A stretch of DNA of 64,000 nt from Lysobacter enzymogenes (GCF_023617245.1 NZ_CP067396.1:2108001-2172000); one strand, 5' to 3'. Counted from the first letter of the stretch, positions 21,765-30,189 are shown. Made by a program: numbers and translations. The notes: generated by a model from the letters alone, not told the origin.

Positions 21765-22528
21765 TCAACGGTCTCGTTGGTCTGGGCCGCGATCTGCGCC
21801 CCGGTCAGGCCGAAACGGCGCTCGCGCCCGGCGTATTCGTCCAGCGCGCGCTGCAGCATGGCCGCGTCGAGCTCGGGCCACAGGGCTTCGGTGAACCACA
21901 ATTCGGTATAGGCCAGCTGCCACAGCAGGAAGTTGCTGATGCGGGTGTCGCCGCCGGTGCGGATGAACAGGTCCGGCGGCGGCAGGTCGGCCAGGCACAC
22001 CCGCGCGCCGAGCAGGCGCTCGTCGATGTCCTGCGGCGCCAGCCGCCCGGCGGCCACGTCCTGGGCCAGCGAGCGCGCGGCCTGGGCGATGTCCCAGCGG
22101 CCGCCGTAGCTGGCGGCGATGGTCAGGTGCAGCGCGCCGTTGCGCTCGGTCTGGCGCTCGGCCGCGGCCATGCGTTCGCGGATCTTGTCGGAAAAGCGCT
22201 CGCGCTCGCCGATGAAGCGCACGCGCACGCCGCGCCGGTCGAGCTCCTCGACCTCGCGCTCCAGCGCGTTGAGGAACAGCTTCATCAGGCCGCCGACCTC
22301 GTCCTCGGGCCGGCCCCAGTTCTCGCTGGAGAAGGCGAACAGGGTCAGCGCCTGGACGCCGCGCTCGATGCAGAAATCGATGCAGACGTTGACCGCGCGC
22401 GCGCCGGCGCGGTGGCCGATGATGCGCGGCCGCCGGCGGCGTTCGGCCCAGCGGCCGTTGCCGTCCATGATCACGGCGAGATGGCGCGGGATGCGTGCGG
22501 GCGCGGCGTTGGCGGGCTCGGAAGGCAT
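21761..22528 (-). CDS. uppS: Undecaprenyl diphosphate synthase
   Basis: Cis-prenyltransferase making undecaprenyl diphosphate, the lipid carrier for peptidoglycan and O-antigen. The 255-residue product has the catalytic-Asp motif HLAVIMDGNGRWA near residue 20, FAFSSENWGRP, and the C-terminal IRTGGDTRISNFLLWQLAYT with ELWF. It lies between frr and cdsA as in most proteobacteria. A 157-bp gap rich in GCGC runs separates it from frr. Confidence 0.97.
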   Translation of the reverse strand: MPSEPANAAPARIPRHLAVIMDGNGRWAERRRRPRIIGHRAGARAVNVCIDFCIERGVQALTLFAFSSENWGRPEDEVGGLMKLFLNALEREVEELDRRGVRVRFIGERERFSDKIRERMAAAERQTERNGALHLTIAASYGGRWDIAQAARSLAQDVAAGRLAPQDIDERLLGARVCLADLPPPDLFIRTGGDTRISNFLLWQLAYTELWFTEALWPELDAAMLQRALDEYAGRERRFGLTGAQIAAQTNETVE

Positions 22529-22685
22529 GGCGCCGATGACGGGAACCTCAGGCGGAAGGACGGGACAAGCGCGGCGGCGCGGCGGAACGGGAGGGCGCGC
22601 GCCGCGCGCGGCGCGTGAACTGCGGCGAACCGGAACTGGACCCGCGCGCGGCGCGGAAGTTCAGTGCCGGACCGCCGCGCGGCGG

Positions 22686-23243
22686 TCAGACCGCCATCAG
22701 CTCCTGTTCCTTGGCCTTGACCACGCCGTCGACGTCCTTGATCGCGCTGTCGGTGATCTTCTGGATGTCGCCTTCGAAGCCGCGCAGCTCGTCCTCGGTG
22801 ACCTTCTTGTCCTTGAGCAGTTCCTTGGCCTGGTGGTTGGCGTCGCGGCGGATGTTGCGGACGGCGACCTTGGCGTTCTCGCTCTCGCTGTGCACGACCT
22901 TGGTCAGCTCCTTGCGGCGCTCCTCGGTCAGCGCCGGCAGGTTGATGCGGATCACGGTGCCGGCGGTGTTCGGGGTCAGGCCCAGGTCGGAGGCGAGGAT
23001 GGCCTTTTCGACCGCGCCGACGATCTGCTTCTCCCACGGGGTGATGGTCAGGGTGCGCGCGTCGCTGACCTGGACGCTGGCGACCTGGTTCAACGGCATC
23101 TCCGAACCGTGGTAGTTGACCTTCAGGTGGTCCACCAGCGCGGTCGAGGCGCGGCCGGTGCGGACCTTGGTCAGATCGTGGCGGAAGGCTTCCACGCTCT
23201 TGGCCATGCGGTTCTGTGCGTCTTTCTTGATGTCGTTGAGCAT
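22686..23243 (-). CDS. frr: Ribosome recycling factor
   Basis: Splits post-termination ribosomes together with EF-G. The 185-residue product matches the E. coli length and shows MLNDIKKDAQNRMAKSVEAF, LRTGRAST-like KVRTGRASTALVDHL, VRINLPALTEERRKEL and the C-terminal helix. ATG 23243 has AGGA upstream and a perfect TATAAT about 34 bases upstream, fitting an independent promoter now that pyrH is 4.8 kb away. Confidence 0.98.
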   Translation of the reverse strand: MLNDIKKDAQNRMAKSVEAFRHDLTKVRTGRASTALVDHLKVNYHGSEMPLNQVASVQVSDARTLTITPWEKQIVGAVEKAILASDLGLTPNTAGTVIRINLPALTEERRKELTKVVHSESENAKVAVRNIRRDANHQAKELLKDKKVTEDELRGFEGDIQKITDSAIKDVDGVVKAKEQELMAV

Positions 23244-23276
23244 CGCCGGCTCCGATCCTGTAGCGGTAATCGCGGG

Positions 23277-23282
23277 ATTATA
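23277..23282 (-). promoter_or_regulatory. Probable -10 element of frr promoter
   Basis: On the minus strand this hexamer reads TATAAT, rare in such GC-rich DNA, about 34 bases before the frr start codon with an AGGA ribosome site in between. No clear -35 is seen. The rest of the 23283-23550 gap is GC-rich with no gene. Confidence 0.55.
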
Positions 23283-23550
23283 TGGGCTGGGGCCGGTTTT
23301 GCGGACCACGTCGGCCGGCGCCGGGGGCGGCGGCGGGCCGCGGCAGGGGCCCGGAACGGCGCCGGAAGCGGCCAAAACAGCGCCCGGGCGCTGCATCGCG
23401 GGGGCGCGGGACGGCGAGCGGCGCGAGCGGGAAAGCGCTGCCGGCGTCGGGTTTCAAACGCCCGTGCGCGGGGTTTTGCGCGCGCCGGCGCGGGCCGCGG
23501 GGGCGGTCGCGGCGCTCGGGGCGGTCGCGCTGCAGTGCAGCATCGAGGGC

Positions 23551-24744
23551 TCAGCGGTGCGGGGCGTGGTCGTGCTGGCGCGGGTGGTCGTGGCGCTCGC
23601 GCTCGCGTTCGTGCGCATCGGCGGCGGCGCGGGCCTGCGTTTCGCGCGTGTGCGAATCGCATGCGTGGGCGGTGGCCGGCTCGCTTTCGCGGTGGGCGTG
23701 GGCGTGCCCGGCGTGATCGCGATGATCGTGGTCGTGGTGGCCGTGATCGTCGTGATCGTGATCGTGGTGGTCGTGGTCATGCCCATGCCCATGCCCATGC
23801 CGCACGGCCGCGCCATGCCCGCCGTGCGGCGCGCGGTCGTGGCGGTCGTGTTCGCAGGCGCCGCCGTGCTCGACCTGCAGGGTCGGGTGGTTGATGCCGA
23901 AGCGGCGGTCGAGCTCGCGGTTGAGCGTGTCGATGAAGGCGTCGTGGTCGCGGTCGTCGGGACGCACGATGTGCGCGGTCATCGCGATCTCGCCCGCGCC
24001 CAGCGACCAGATGTGCAGGTGGTGGACCGCGCGTACGCCGGGCTGCGCGCGCAGCAGCGCTTCGACCTGGCCGCGGTCGATGTTCGCCGGCACCGCGTCC
24101 ATCGCCGCGTTGAAGGCCTCGCGCAGCAGGCCGAACGCGCCCACCGCGACCACCACGCCGATCAGCAGCGCGATCGCCGGGTCCAGCCAGACCCAGCCGG
24201 TCAGCCACATGCCGGCGCCGGCCAGCACCGCCGCCAGCGACACCGCCGCGTCGGCCATCAGGTGCAGGAACGCGCCGCGGCGGTTGAGATCGTGCTCGTG
24301 GCCGTCGCGCACCAGCCACGCCGCGCCGAGGTTGACCGCGATGCCGAGCGCGGCGACCACGATCACCGGCAGCGCCGGGATCTGCGGCGGCGCGCCGAAG
24401 CGGCGGATCGCCTCCCAGCCCAGCGCGCCGGAGAAGCCGACCAGCAGCAGCGCATTGGCCAGCGGCGAGAGCAGCGTCGCGCGGCGCCAGCCGTAGGTGT
24501 GGCGGTCGGTCGGCAGGCGCTTGGCCAGCACCGCCGCGCCCCAGGCCAGGCCCAGGCCGACCACGTCGCCGAGGTTGTGCAGCGCGTCCGACAGCAGCGC
24601 CAGCGAATTGGTCCAGAAACCGTAGCCGGCTTCCAGCGCGGTGTAGGCCAGGTTGATCAGGGTCACCACGGCGAACGCGCGGGTGCCGCTTTCCAGGCCG
24701 TGGTGGTGGCCGTGGCCACCGTGGGAATGGCTGTGCGAGTGCAT
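23551..24744 (-). CDS. CDF-family divalent cation exporter with long His-rich tail
   Basis: Proton-coupled efflux of Zn2+/Co2+/Cd2+-type ions across the inner membrane. The 397-residue product starts with a His cluster (HSHSHSHGGHGHHHG), then six transmembrane helices with the metal-site motifs SDALHNLGD in TM2 and HLMADAAVS in TM5 (HxxxD), and a cytoplasmic domain (HHLHIWSLGAGEIAMTAHI). From about residue 295 an extra 100-residue tail is extremely rich in His and Asp (repeats such as HGHGHDHDHHDHDHD) and later Arg/Glu/His. That tail probably buffers metal. Divergent from the blaI-like gene, whose operators lie in the shared 229-bp gap. Metal specificity cannot be told. Confidence 0.9.
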   Translation of the reverse strand: MHSHSHSHGGHGHHHGLESGTRAFAVVTLINLAYTALEAGYGFWTNSLALLSDALHNLGDVVGLGLAWGAAVLAKRLPTDRHTYGWRRATLLSPLANALLLVGFSGALGWEAIRRFGAPPQIPALPVIVVAALGIAVNLGAAWLVRDGHEHDLNRRGAFLHLMADAAVSLAAVLAGAGMWLTGWVWLDPAIALLIGVVVAVGAFGLLREAFNAAMDAVPANIDRGQVEALLRAQPGVRAVHHLHIWSLGAGEIAMTAHIVRPDDRDHDAFIDTLNRELDRRFGINHPTLQVEHGGACEHDRHDRAPHGGHGAAVRHGHGHGHDHDHHDHDHDDHGHHDHDHRDHAGHAHAHRESEPATAHACDSHTRETQARAAADAHERERERHDHPRQHDHAPHR

Positions 24745-24915
24745 GCGCGAATGCTGTCACGGCGATCGCCGCGAACACTATTACAGCGCTCGCGGCGCGC
24801 GGCCTTAAACCTTGACCGACTTCGGCGAATCACAACTCCGGCGGCCGGATCCGGCGCCGCGGCGGGGTCGGGCAGCGCCCGGCGCCGGGCCCGGCCCCAT
24901 GACTTCAGTCACGTT

Positions 24916-24958
24916 GACGACAACTGTAGTCAACGGCACATTGACTACAACTGTAGCT
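24916..24958 (+). promoter_or_regulatory. Two BlaI/MecI-type operators
   Basis: Two near-identical 16-bp sites, GACGACAACTGTAGTC (24916-24931) and GACTACAACTGTAGCT (24943-24958), are spaced 27 bp apart. Each has the TACA-N2-TGTA arrangement (the first is GACA-N2-TGTA) known for BlaI/MecI operators. Each is overlapped by a TTGAC(G/T) that could be a -35 box. They end 16 bp before the blaI-like start codon, so autorepression of the blaI-M56 operon is likely; control of the divergent CDF gene is possible. Confidence 0.75.
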
Positions 24959-24973
24959 ACGAGGCGATCCCCG

Positions 24974-25360
24974 ATGGCGCGCAAGTCGATCGGCGACCAG
25001 GAACTGGCGCTGCTGAACTATCTCTCCGAGCGCGGCGACGCCTCGGTCGGCGAAGTCGCGGCCGACTTCGGCGAGGCGCGCGGGCTGGCCCGCTCGACCG
25101 TGCTGACGATGATGGAGCGGCTGCGCGCCAAGGCCTACCTGCGCCGGCGCAAGGTCGGCGGCGTGTACCGCTACGCCACCCAGACTCCGGCTGACGACGT
25201 GATGCGCTCGGCGGTCGGCAGCTTCGTCGCCAACACCCTGCAAGGCTCGCTGTCGCCGTTCGTGGCGTGGATGTCGCAGCGCGCCCAGGTCAGCGACGCC
25301 GAACTGGCCGAACTGGAAAGCCTGGTCGCCGACCTGCAGGCGCGGCGCAAGGAGGACTGA
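24974..25360 (+). CDS. BlaI/MecI/CopY-family transcriptional repressor
   Basis: 128-residue winged-helix protein: IGDQELALLNYLSERGDASV, then LARSTVLTMMERLRAKAYLR (recognition helix and wing), KVGGVYRYAT, followed by the dimerisation helices (FVANTLQGSLSPFVAWMSQR ... ELAELESLVADLQARRKE). Family members bind TACA-N2-TGTA operators as dimers and are inactivated by proteolysis triggered by a partner M56 protease; both operators and partner are present here. ATG 24974 with GAGG upstream. One base separates its stop from the M56 gene start. Confidence 0.92.
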   Translation: MARKSIGDQELALLNYLSERGDASVGEVAADFGEARGLARSTVLTMMERLRAKAYLRRRKVGGVYRYATQTPADDVMRSAVGSFVANTLQGSLSPFVAWMSQRAQVSDAELAELESLVADLQARRKED

Positions 25361-25361
25361 C

Positions 25362-27725
25362 ATGACCCTGTACTGGATCGGCGAAGTGTTGTTGCCGCGG
25401 CTGTTCGCGGCCGGGGTTCAATCGCTGCTGATGGTCGCGGCGATCTGGCTGCTGGTGCGCTGGCTGCGGCCGAGCGCGGCGGTGCGCTGCTGGCTGTGGT
25501 GGTGCGCGGCGCTGCAGTTGCTGGTCGGCGCGTTGTGGCCGGCGCCGCTGGAGCTGCCGCTGCTGCCGGCGGACTGGCAGCGCACCGCCGAAGCCGCCGC
25601 CGCGCCGGCCGCCGCGCAGCTGTCGCCGGCGGCGCAGATGCCTTATCTGGTGACGCGCGCCGACCTGGCCGCGGCGCCGGCGCAGATCGCCGCGCCGGCC
25701 GACGCGCTGCAGTGGCTGTCGTGGCCGGCGCTGTTCGCGGCGTTGTGGCTGGCCGGGGTGATCGTGCTGGTCGCGGCCAGCGCGCGCGCCTATCTGGCGG
25801 TGCGCCGCCGCGTCGCCGGCGCCGACGAATGCGAACACGGCCCGGCGCTGCGCGCCTATCGCGCGCTCGGCGCCAGCCTCGGCCTGCGCCGGCTGCCGCC
25901 GCTGCGGGTGTCGGCGCAGATCGATTCGCCGCAACTGGTCGGCCCGCCGGCGACCGTGCTGCTGCCGCAGCGGCAACTGGCCGAACTCAGCGACGACGAA
26001 CTGGCGATGGCCCTGCACCACGAACTCGCCCACCTGCGCCGCCGCGACCTGTGGTGGGGCTGGGTGCCGGCGCTGGCGCGCCACCTGTTCTTCTTCCACC
26101 CGCTCGCCCACGTGATCGCGCGCGAATACGCGATCGCCCGCGAGCAGGCCTGCGACGCGGCCGTGCTCGACAGCCGCCGCTACGCCGCCCACGACTACGG
26201 CCGGCTGTTGCTGCGCCTGGGCGTGGCGCCGCGTCCGGCGACCGGCGTGGCCGGCGCGTCGCCCACCTACACCGTGCTCAAGCGGAGACTGACCATGCTG
26301 CAAAACAAGACCCTGGCCGCGCGCGCGCCGGCCGAGCGCAAATTCGCCGCGCGCCTGGGCGGCGCCGCGCTGATCGCCGCGGTGGCCGCGTTCGGATTGG
26401 TGCCGTACAAGGTCACCGCCGCCGCCGAAGCCGCGGCGGCCGCGACGGTCGGCGCCGTCGCCGCGAGCGCCGCATCCCCGGCCGTCGCGGCGGCGGGCGT
26501 CGCTCCGGCCGCGGTGGCGGCGAGCGCTGCCCCGGTCGCCGCGGCCGCGAGCGGCGCGGCGCCAGCGCCGGCACCCGCGCCTGCGCGCACCACCTCGCGC
26601 AGCCAATCGTCCAAGGTCGTCATCCGCGACGGCAAGACCCTGCAGAACGAGCAGCGCATCACCGAGATCAACAACGGCGACATGCGGACCTGGGCGATCA
26701 AGGACGGCCAATACTTCCGCGTCCGCGACGACGGCCGCTACGAACCGGTGCGCGACGCCGCCACCCGCGCGCGTCTGGACGGCATGCAGCGCGATGCGGC
26801 CCAGGCCGGGGTCGAGGCGGCCAAGGCCACGCGCGAGGCCGAACGCGCCATGCGCGACGCGGCGGTCGCCGCGCGCGAGGCCGAGCGCGAGGCCGAGCGC
26901 GCCGGGCGCGAGGCGCAGGAAGAAGGGCGCCGCGCCCGCGCCGAAGGCGAGCGCGCCCGGATCGAGGCCGAGCGCGCCGGGCGCGAGGCCCGGGAAGAGG
27001 GCCGGCGTGCGCGGGCGCAGGCGGATCGCGCCCGCGCCGAAGCCGAGCAAGCCGGCCGCCAGGCGCAGGAAGAAGGCCGTCGCGCCCGCGCCGAGGGCGA
27101 ACGCGCGCGCCGCGAGGCCGAGCTCAGCCATGCGCAGGCGTTGCGCGATGCCGAACAGGCCCGTCGCGACGCCGACCAGGCCCAGCGCGAGGCCGGGCTG
27201 GTGCGCGCGCAGGCCCAGCGCGACCGCGCCCAGGCGCTGCGCGATGCGGAACAGGCGCGGCGCGATGGCGAGCGTGCCCGGCTCGAGGCCGGCCAGCGCC
27301 AGCGCGACGGCGAACAGGCCCGGCGCGACGCGGCGCAGGCGCGCAGCAACGCCGAGCAGGCGCGCCGCGACGCCGCGCAGCGCGCGCGCGACGCGCGCCA
27401 GCGGGCGCTGGATTCGGCGCAGCAGCAGCGCGACATCGAGCAGGCGCTGCGCGACGCGCAGCAGACGCATCGCGACGCCGCCCAGGCGCAACGCGATGGC
27501 CGCATCGGCGCAGCCGACCGGGCGCGCCTGCAGGCGTATGCGGATATGGCGCGGCGCGCCGTCGAGACGATGGATGTTCAGGCGCTCAGCCGCGAGGCTG
27601 CGGCCGCCGCCCACGCCGCGGGGCCGGCGCTGCGCGACAGCGAAACGCTCCGGCGCGAGTCGCTGCGCGCGGCCGAGCAGGCGATCCGGCAAGTGCGCCG
27701 CGAATTGGCCGACGCGGGCGCCTGA
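25362..27725 (+). CDS. M56 (BlaR1-like) membrane metalloprotease with long charged helical C terminus
   Basis: 787 residues. The N-terminal third is a BlaR1/MecR1-type M56 domain: hydrophobic helices at about 8-33, 40-60 and 120-145, HHELAHLRRRD with the zinc motif HELAH at about 218-222, and a YAIAREQACDAAVL segment. A further membrane helix lies at about 330-345. Then comes an Ala/Pro linker and a small domain (VVIRDGKTLQNEQRITEINN; WAIKDGQYFRVRDDGRYEPV). From about 460 to 745 the chain is an unbroken Arg/Glu/Ala/Gln helix with repeats like RARAEGERAR and REAQEEGRRAR. The penicillin-binding sensor domain of BlaR1 is absent. AAGGAGG precedes ATG 25362. Signal sensed unknown. Confidence 0.85.
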   Translation: MTLYWIGEVLLPRLFAAGVQSLLMVAAIWLLVRWLRPSAAVRCWLWWCAALQLLVGALWPAPLELPLLPADWQRTAEAAAAPAAAQLSPAAQMPYLVTRADLAAAPAQIAAPADALQWLSWPALFAALWLAGVIVLVAASARAYLAVRRRVAGADECEHGPALRAYRALGASLGLRRLPPLRVSAQIDSPQLVGPPATVLLPQRQLAELSDDELAMALHHELAHLRRRDLWWGWVPALARHLFFFHPLAHVIAREYAIAREQACDAAVLDSRRYAAHDYGRLLLRLGVAPRPATGVAGASPTYTVLKRRLTMLQNKTLAARAPAERKFAARLGGAALIAAVAAFGLVPYKVTAAAEAAAAATVGAVAASAASPAVAAAGVAPAAVAASAAPVAAAASGAAPAPAPAPARTTSRSQSSKVVIRDGKTLQNEQRITEINNGDMRTWAIKDGQYFRVRDDGRYEPVRDAATRARLDGMQRDAAQAGVEAAKATREAERAMRDAAVAAREAEREAERAGREAQEEGRRARAEGERARIEAERAGREAREEGRRARAQADRARAEAEQAGRQAQEEGRRARAEGERARREAELSHAQALRDAEQARRDADQAQREAGLVRAQAQRDRAQALRDAEQARRDGERARLEAGQRQRDGEQARRDAAQARSNAEQARRDAAQRARDARQRALDSAQQQRDIEQALRDAQQTHRDAAQAQRDGRIGAADRARLQAYADMARRAVETMDVQALSREAAAAAHAAGPALRDSETLRRESLRAAEQAIRQVRRELADAGA

Positions 27726-27828
27726 AACCCGCTGTCAGCGACGCGGTCCTCGCGGCCGGCGCCGCGCGCGGGCCGGACGATCCGGTCGTAGGCAAGCGGC
27801 CAGGCCGAAGTTACGTGCCGAACCGCTC

Positions 27829-27905
27829 GATACGAACCCGCAATACGAATCCCACGATACGAATCCTTCGATACGAATCCTTCGATACGAGTTCCGCGAT
27901 ACGGA
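27829..27905. repeat. Array of six 14-bp direct repeats (ATACGAATCC)
   Basis: The motif TACGAA/TACGAG/TACGGA recurs at 27831, 27844, 27858, 27872, 27886 and 27900, i.e. every 13-14 bp, with consensus CGATACGAATCCTT. The block is distinctly AT-richer than its surroundings. It lies 100 bp beyond the M56 gene and upstream of the terminator at 27982. It is too short and too regular for CRISPR. The gap 27726-28061 contains no gene. Confidence 0.75.
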
Positions 27906-27981
27906 ACGACCGGATCGAATCCACTTGGGCGGCCGATTCGCCGCCCGATACTTTTGCCCGCCGCGTTCCCCGCATAAGGCA

Positions 27982-28020
27982 ACGGCCCCGGTCGCGACGC
28001 GTCCGAGGCCGTCTCTTTGT
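27982..28020 (+). terminator. Intrinsic terminator of the blaI-M56 operon
   Basis: Stem ACGGCC(c)CGG paired with CCG(a)GGCCGT across an 11-base loop, followed by CTCTTTGT on the plus strand. Convergent pyrH ends 42 bp further on. An additional GGGCGGC-CGATTC-GCCGCCC hairpin at 27927-27948 may assist. Confidence 0.65.
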
Positions 28021-28061
28021 CTGGATCGTCGCCGCGCCGGCCGCGGCGCGGCCCGCCGGCC

Positions 28062-28784
28062 TCAGCCGCGGCCCTGCACCAGGGTGCCGATGTTCTCGCC
28101 GCGCAGGATGCGCAGCAGCACGCCCGGCTGGCCCATGTCGAAGATGCGCAGCGGCAGTTCGCTGTCGCGCGCCAGCGCGAACGCGGCGGTGTCCATCACC
28201 TGCAGGTCGCGGGTGATCACCTCGTCGTAGCTGAGCTTGTCGAAGCGCACCGCGTCGCCGTGCTTCTTCGGGTCCTTGTCGTACACGCCGTCGACCTTGG
28301 TCGCCTTGAGCAGCAGGTCGGCGCCGATCTCGATCGCACGCAGCGCGGCGCCGGAATCGGTGGTGAAGAACGGGCTGCCGACGCCGGCGGCGAAGATCGC
28401 GATGCGGCCCTTTTCCAGGTGGCGGATCGCGCGGCGGCGGATGTAGTCCTCGCACACGTCGTTGATCTTGATCGCGCTCATCACCCGCACCTTGGCGCCG
28501 AGCTTTTCCAGCGAATCCTGCATCGCCAGCGCGTTGATGACCGTAGCCAGCATGCCCATCTGGTCGCCGGTGACCCGGTCCATGCCGCCGGCCGCGAGGC
28601 CCGCGCCGCGGAAGATGTTGCCGCCGCCGATCACCAGCGCCACTTCGGCGCCGGCCTGCTGCACTTCGATGACTTCGCGCGCGAGCCGGCCGATGACCTT
28701 GGGGTCGATGCCGTAGTCCTCGTCCCCCATCAACGCCTCGCCGGAAAGTTTCAACAGGACACGGCGATAAGCGAGCTGGGACAT
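28062..28784 (-). CDS. pyrH: Uridylate kinase
   Basis: Phosphorylates UMP to UDP for pyrimidine nucleotide synthesis. The 240-residue product shows RVLLKLSGEALMGDEDYGID, VALVIGGGNIFRGAGLA, the SAIKINDVCEDYIRRRA region, GVGSPFFTTDSGAALRAIEI and KVDGVYDKDPKKHGDA. The ATG at 28784 gives the family length. It is flanked on both sides by plus-strand accessory genes, so it is cut off from both tsf and frr and must have its own promoter. Confidence 0.97.
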   Translation of the reverse strand: MSQLAYRRVLLKLSGEALMGDEDYGIDPKVIGRLAREVIEVQQAGAEVALVIGGGNIFRGAGLAAGGMDRVTGDQMGMLATVINALAMQDSLEKLGAKVRVMSAIKINDVCEDYIRRRAIRHLEKGRIAIFAAGVGSPFFTTDSGAALRAIEIGADLLLKATKVDGVYDKDPKKHGDAVRFDKLSYDEVITRDLQVMDTAAFALARDSELPLRIFDMGQPGVLLRILRGENIGTLVQGRG

Positions 28785-28818
28785 GGGCGGTCTCGGGGGA
28801 AGGCGGAAAACGGCCGGA

Positions 28819-28824
28819 ATTGTA
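28819..28824 (-). promoter_or_regulatory. Probable -10 element of pyrH promoter
   Basis: The minus strand reads TACAAT within GGCTACAATTCCG, 35 bases before the pyrH start. The same 12-base core (GGCTACAATTCCG) forms the -10 region upstream of rpsB at 33824. No good -35 is visible. Confidence 0.5.
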
Positions 28825-29003
28825 GCCCAAGCCCGGCGTCCGCGGCGTGCGGGAATGGGCCGGCCGCAGCGCTTTTCGGCGGGTCGCGCGACCGGCGGCG
28901 GGCCACGTTCAGGCTGTATGATCGCCGCCGCAGGTCCGCTACAGGAACCGCCGCGGCCGTCGCCGCCCCCGGCGCGCCGCGCACCACCCAAGGAGATGGC
29001 CAA

Positions 29004-29696
29004 GTGACGATCAAGAACCTCAACGAATTCCTCGAGAGCTCCAAGCAGAAGGACCTCAGCCCCGAAGCGTTCGAGCTGGAAAGCTCGCACCTGCTGGAGG
29101 TCAAGCTCAACGGCCGGGTCTGGGCCAAGTCCGGCTCGATGGTCGCCTACCGCGGCGGGGTCAAGTTCGTGCGCCAGGGCCTGATGGAGCAGGGCTTCAC
29201 CAACCTGCTGAAGAAGGCGATCAGCGGCGAGGGCACCCAGCTGATGAAGATGGAAGGCCAGGGCCGGGTCTACGTCGCCGACGCCGGCAAGAAGATCACC
29301 CTGCTGCGCCTGAACGGCGAGTCGATCTTCGTCAACGGCAACGACGTGCTGGCCTTCGAGGACGGCATCGCCTCGGACATCAAGATGATGCGCAAGGTCG
29401 CCGGGATGATGTCGGGCGGCCTGTTCAACATCAAGCTCAGCGGCAGCGGCGTGGTCGCGATCACCTCGCATTACGAGCCGCTGACCCTGGCGGTGACCCC
29501 GGACCAGCCGGTGTTCACCGACCCCAACGCCACCGTCGCCTGGTCGGGCGGGCTGAGCCCGGACATCGTCACCGACATCTCGCTGGGCACGCTGTTCGGC
29601 CGCGGCTCGGGCGAGAGCATCCAGCTCAAGTTCTCCGGCAACGGCTGGGTGGTGGTGCAGCCGTACGAAGAGGTCTACTTCCAGAGCGGCGAGTAA
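29004..29696 (+). CDS. AIM24 (DUF124/TIGR00266-like) family protein
   Basis: 230-residue beta-rich soluble protein with FELESSHLLEVKLNGRVWAK, GSMVAYRGGVKFVRQG, a LMKMEGQGRVYVADAGKKIT segment, FVNGNDVLAFEDGI and LKFSGNGWVVVQPYEEVYF. This order is characteristic of the AIM24 family, named after a yeast mitochondrial protein; the bacterial role is not established. Start is GTG 29004 because AAGGAG stands eight bases upstream; an ATG at 28995 runs straight into a stop. A TATGAT at 28917 is a possible -10. Divergent from pyrH. Confidence 0.82.
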   Translation: MTIKNLNEFLESSKQKDLSPEAFELESSHLLEVKLNGRVWAKSGSMVAYRGGVKFVRQGLMEQGFTNLLKKAISGEGTQLMKMEGQGRVYVADAGKKITLLRLNGESIFVNGNDVLAFEDGIASDIKMMRKVAGMMSGGLFNIKLSGSGVVAITSHYEPLTLAVTPDQPVFTDPNATVAWSGGLSPDIVTDISLGTLFGRGSGESIQLKFSGNGWVVVQPYEEVYFQSGE

Positions 29697-29796
29697 ATCC
29701 GGCGGCGTCCTCGCTGGCGCGCCGCCGCGGCGGCGCGCTGGTGCGGGCGGCAGGGAAGACGGGATGGAGCGGCACGCAGCAGCAAGGAGCGCAGCG

Positions 29797-30189
29797 ATGA
29801 ATCGAACGATGGTGGTGTGTCTGGGCGGCGCATTGGCGCTGCTCGCGGTCGCGGCGGCAGCCGAGCCGCCCGCGTCCACGCCGGTGGGCGACATCGGCGC
29901 GGGCGGCCCCTGCGAGTCGATCGGCGAAGTGGTCGGGCTCAAGGCCGGGCGCGACGGCTTCTTGACCGTGCGCGAGGGGCCGGGCACCGGCTATGCGGAG
30001 GTCGACCGGCTCAGCAGCGAGCGCCGGGTCCGGCTGTGCCGCAGCGAAGGCCGCTGGGTGTCGGTGATGTATCCGCCGCCGGGTTCGCGCATGCTCTGCG
30101 AGCCCGAATCGGCCGATATCCGCCGCTACCGGGGGCCGTGCAATTTCGGCTGGGTGCATTGGAACTGGATCCGCATCGTCGCCGGCTGA
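29797..30189 (+). CDS. Secreted SH3-like protein 1
   Basis: 130-residue protein with a signal peptide (MVVCLGGALALLAVAAAAEP) and one small beta domain: SIGEVVGLKAGRDGFLTVRE, GPGTGYAEVDRLSSERRVRL, CRSEGRWVSVMYPP, a Cys pair and RYRGPCNFGWVHWNWIRIVA. The GxGYxxxDxL / GxWxxV pattern is that of bacterial SH3 domains. Four Cys suggest disulfides in the periplasm. AAGGAGC precedes ATG 29797. First of three tandem paralogues; it is the most diverged. Function unknown; SH3 domains often bind peptidoglycan. Confidence 0.78.
   Translation: MNRTMVVCLGGALALLAVAAAAEPPASTPVGDIGAGGPCESIGEVVGLKAGRDGFLTVREGPGTGYAEVDRLSSERRVRLCRSEGRWVSVMYPPPGSRMLCEPESADIRRYRGPCNFGWVHWNWIRIVAG

Noticed and set aside
24974..27725. 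Beta-lactam resistance locus
   Set aside because: The M56 protein lacks the penicillin-binding sensor domain and no beta-lactamase or PBP gene is adjacent.
27829..27905. CRISPR array
   Set aside because: Repeats are only 14 bp with no true spacers, and no cas genes are near.
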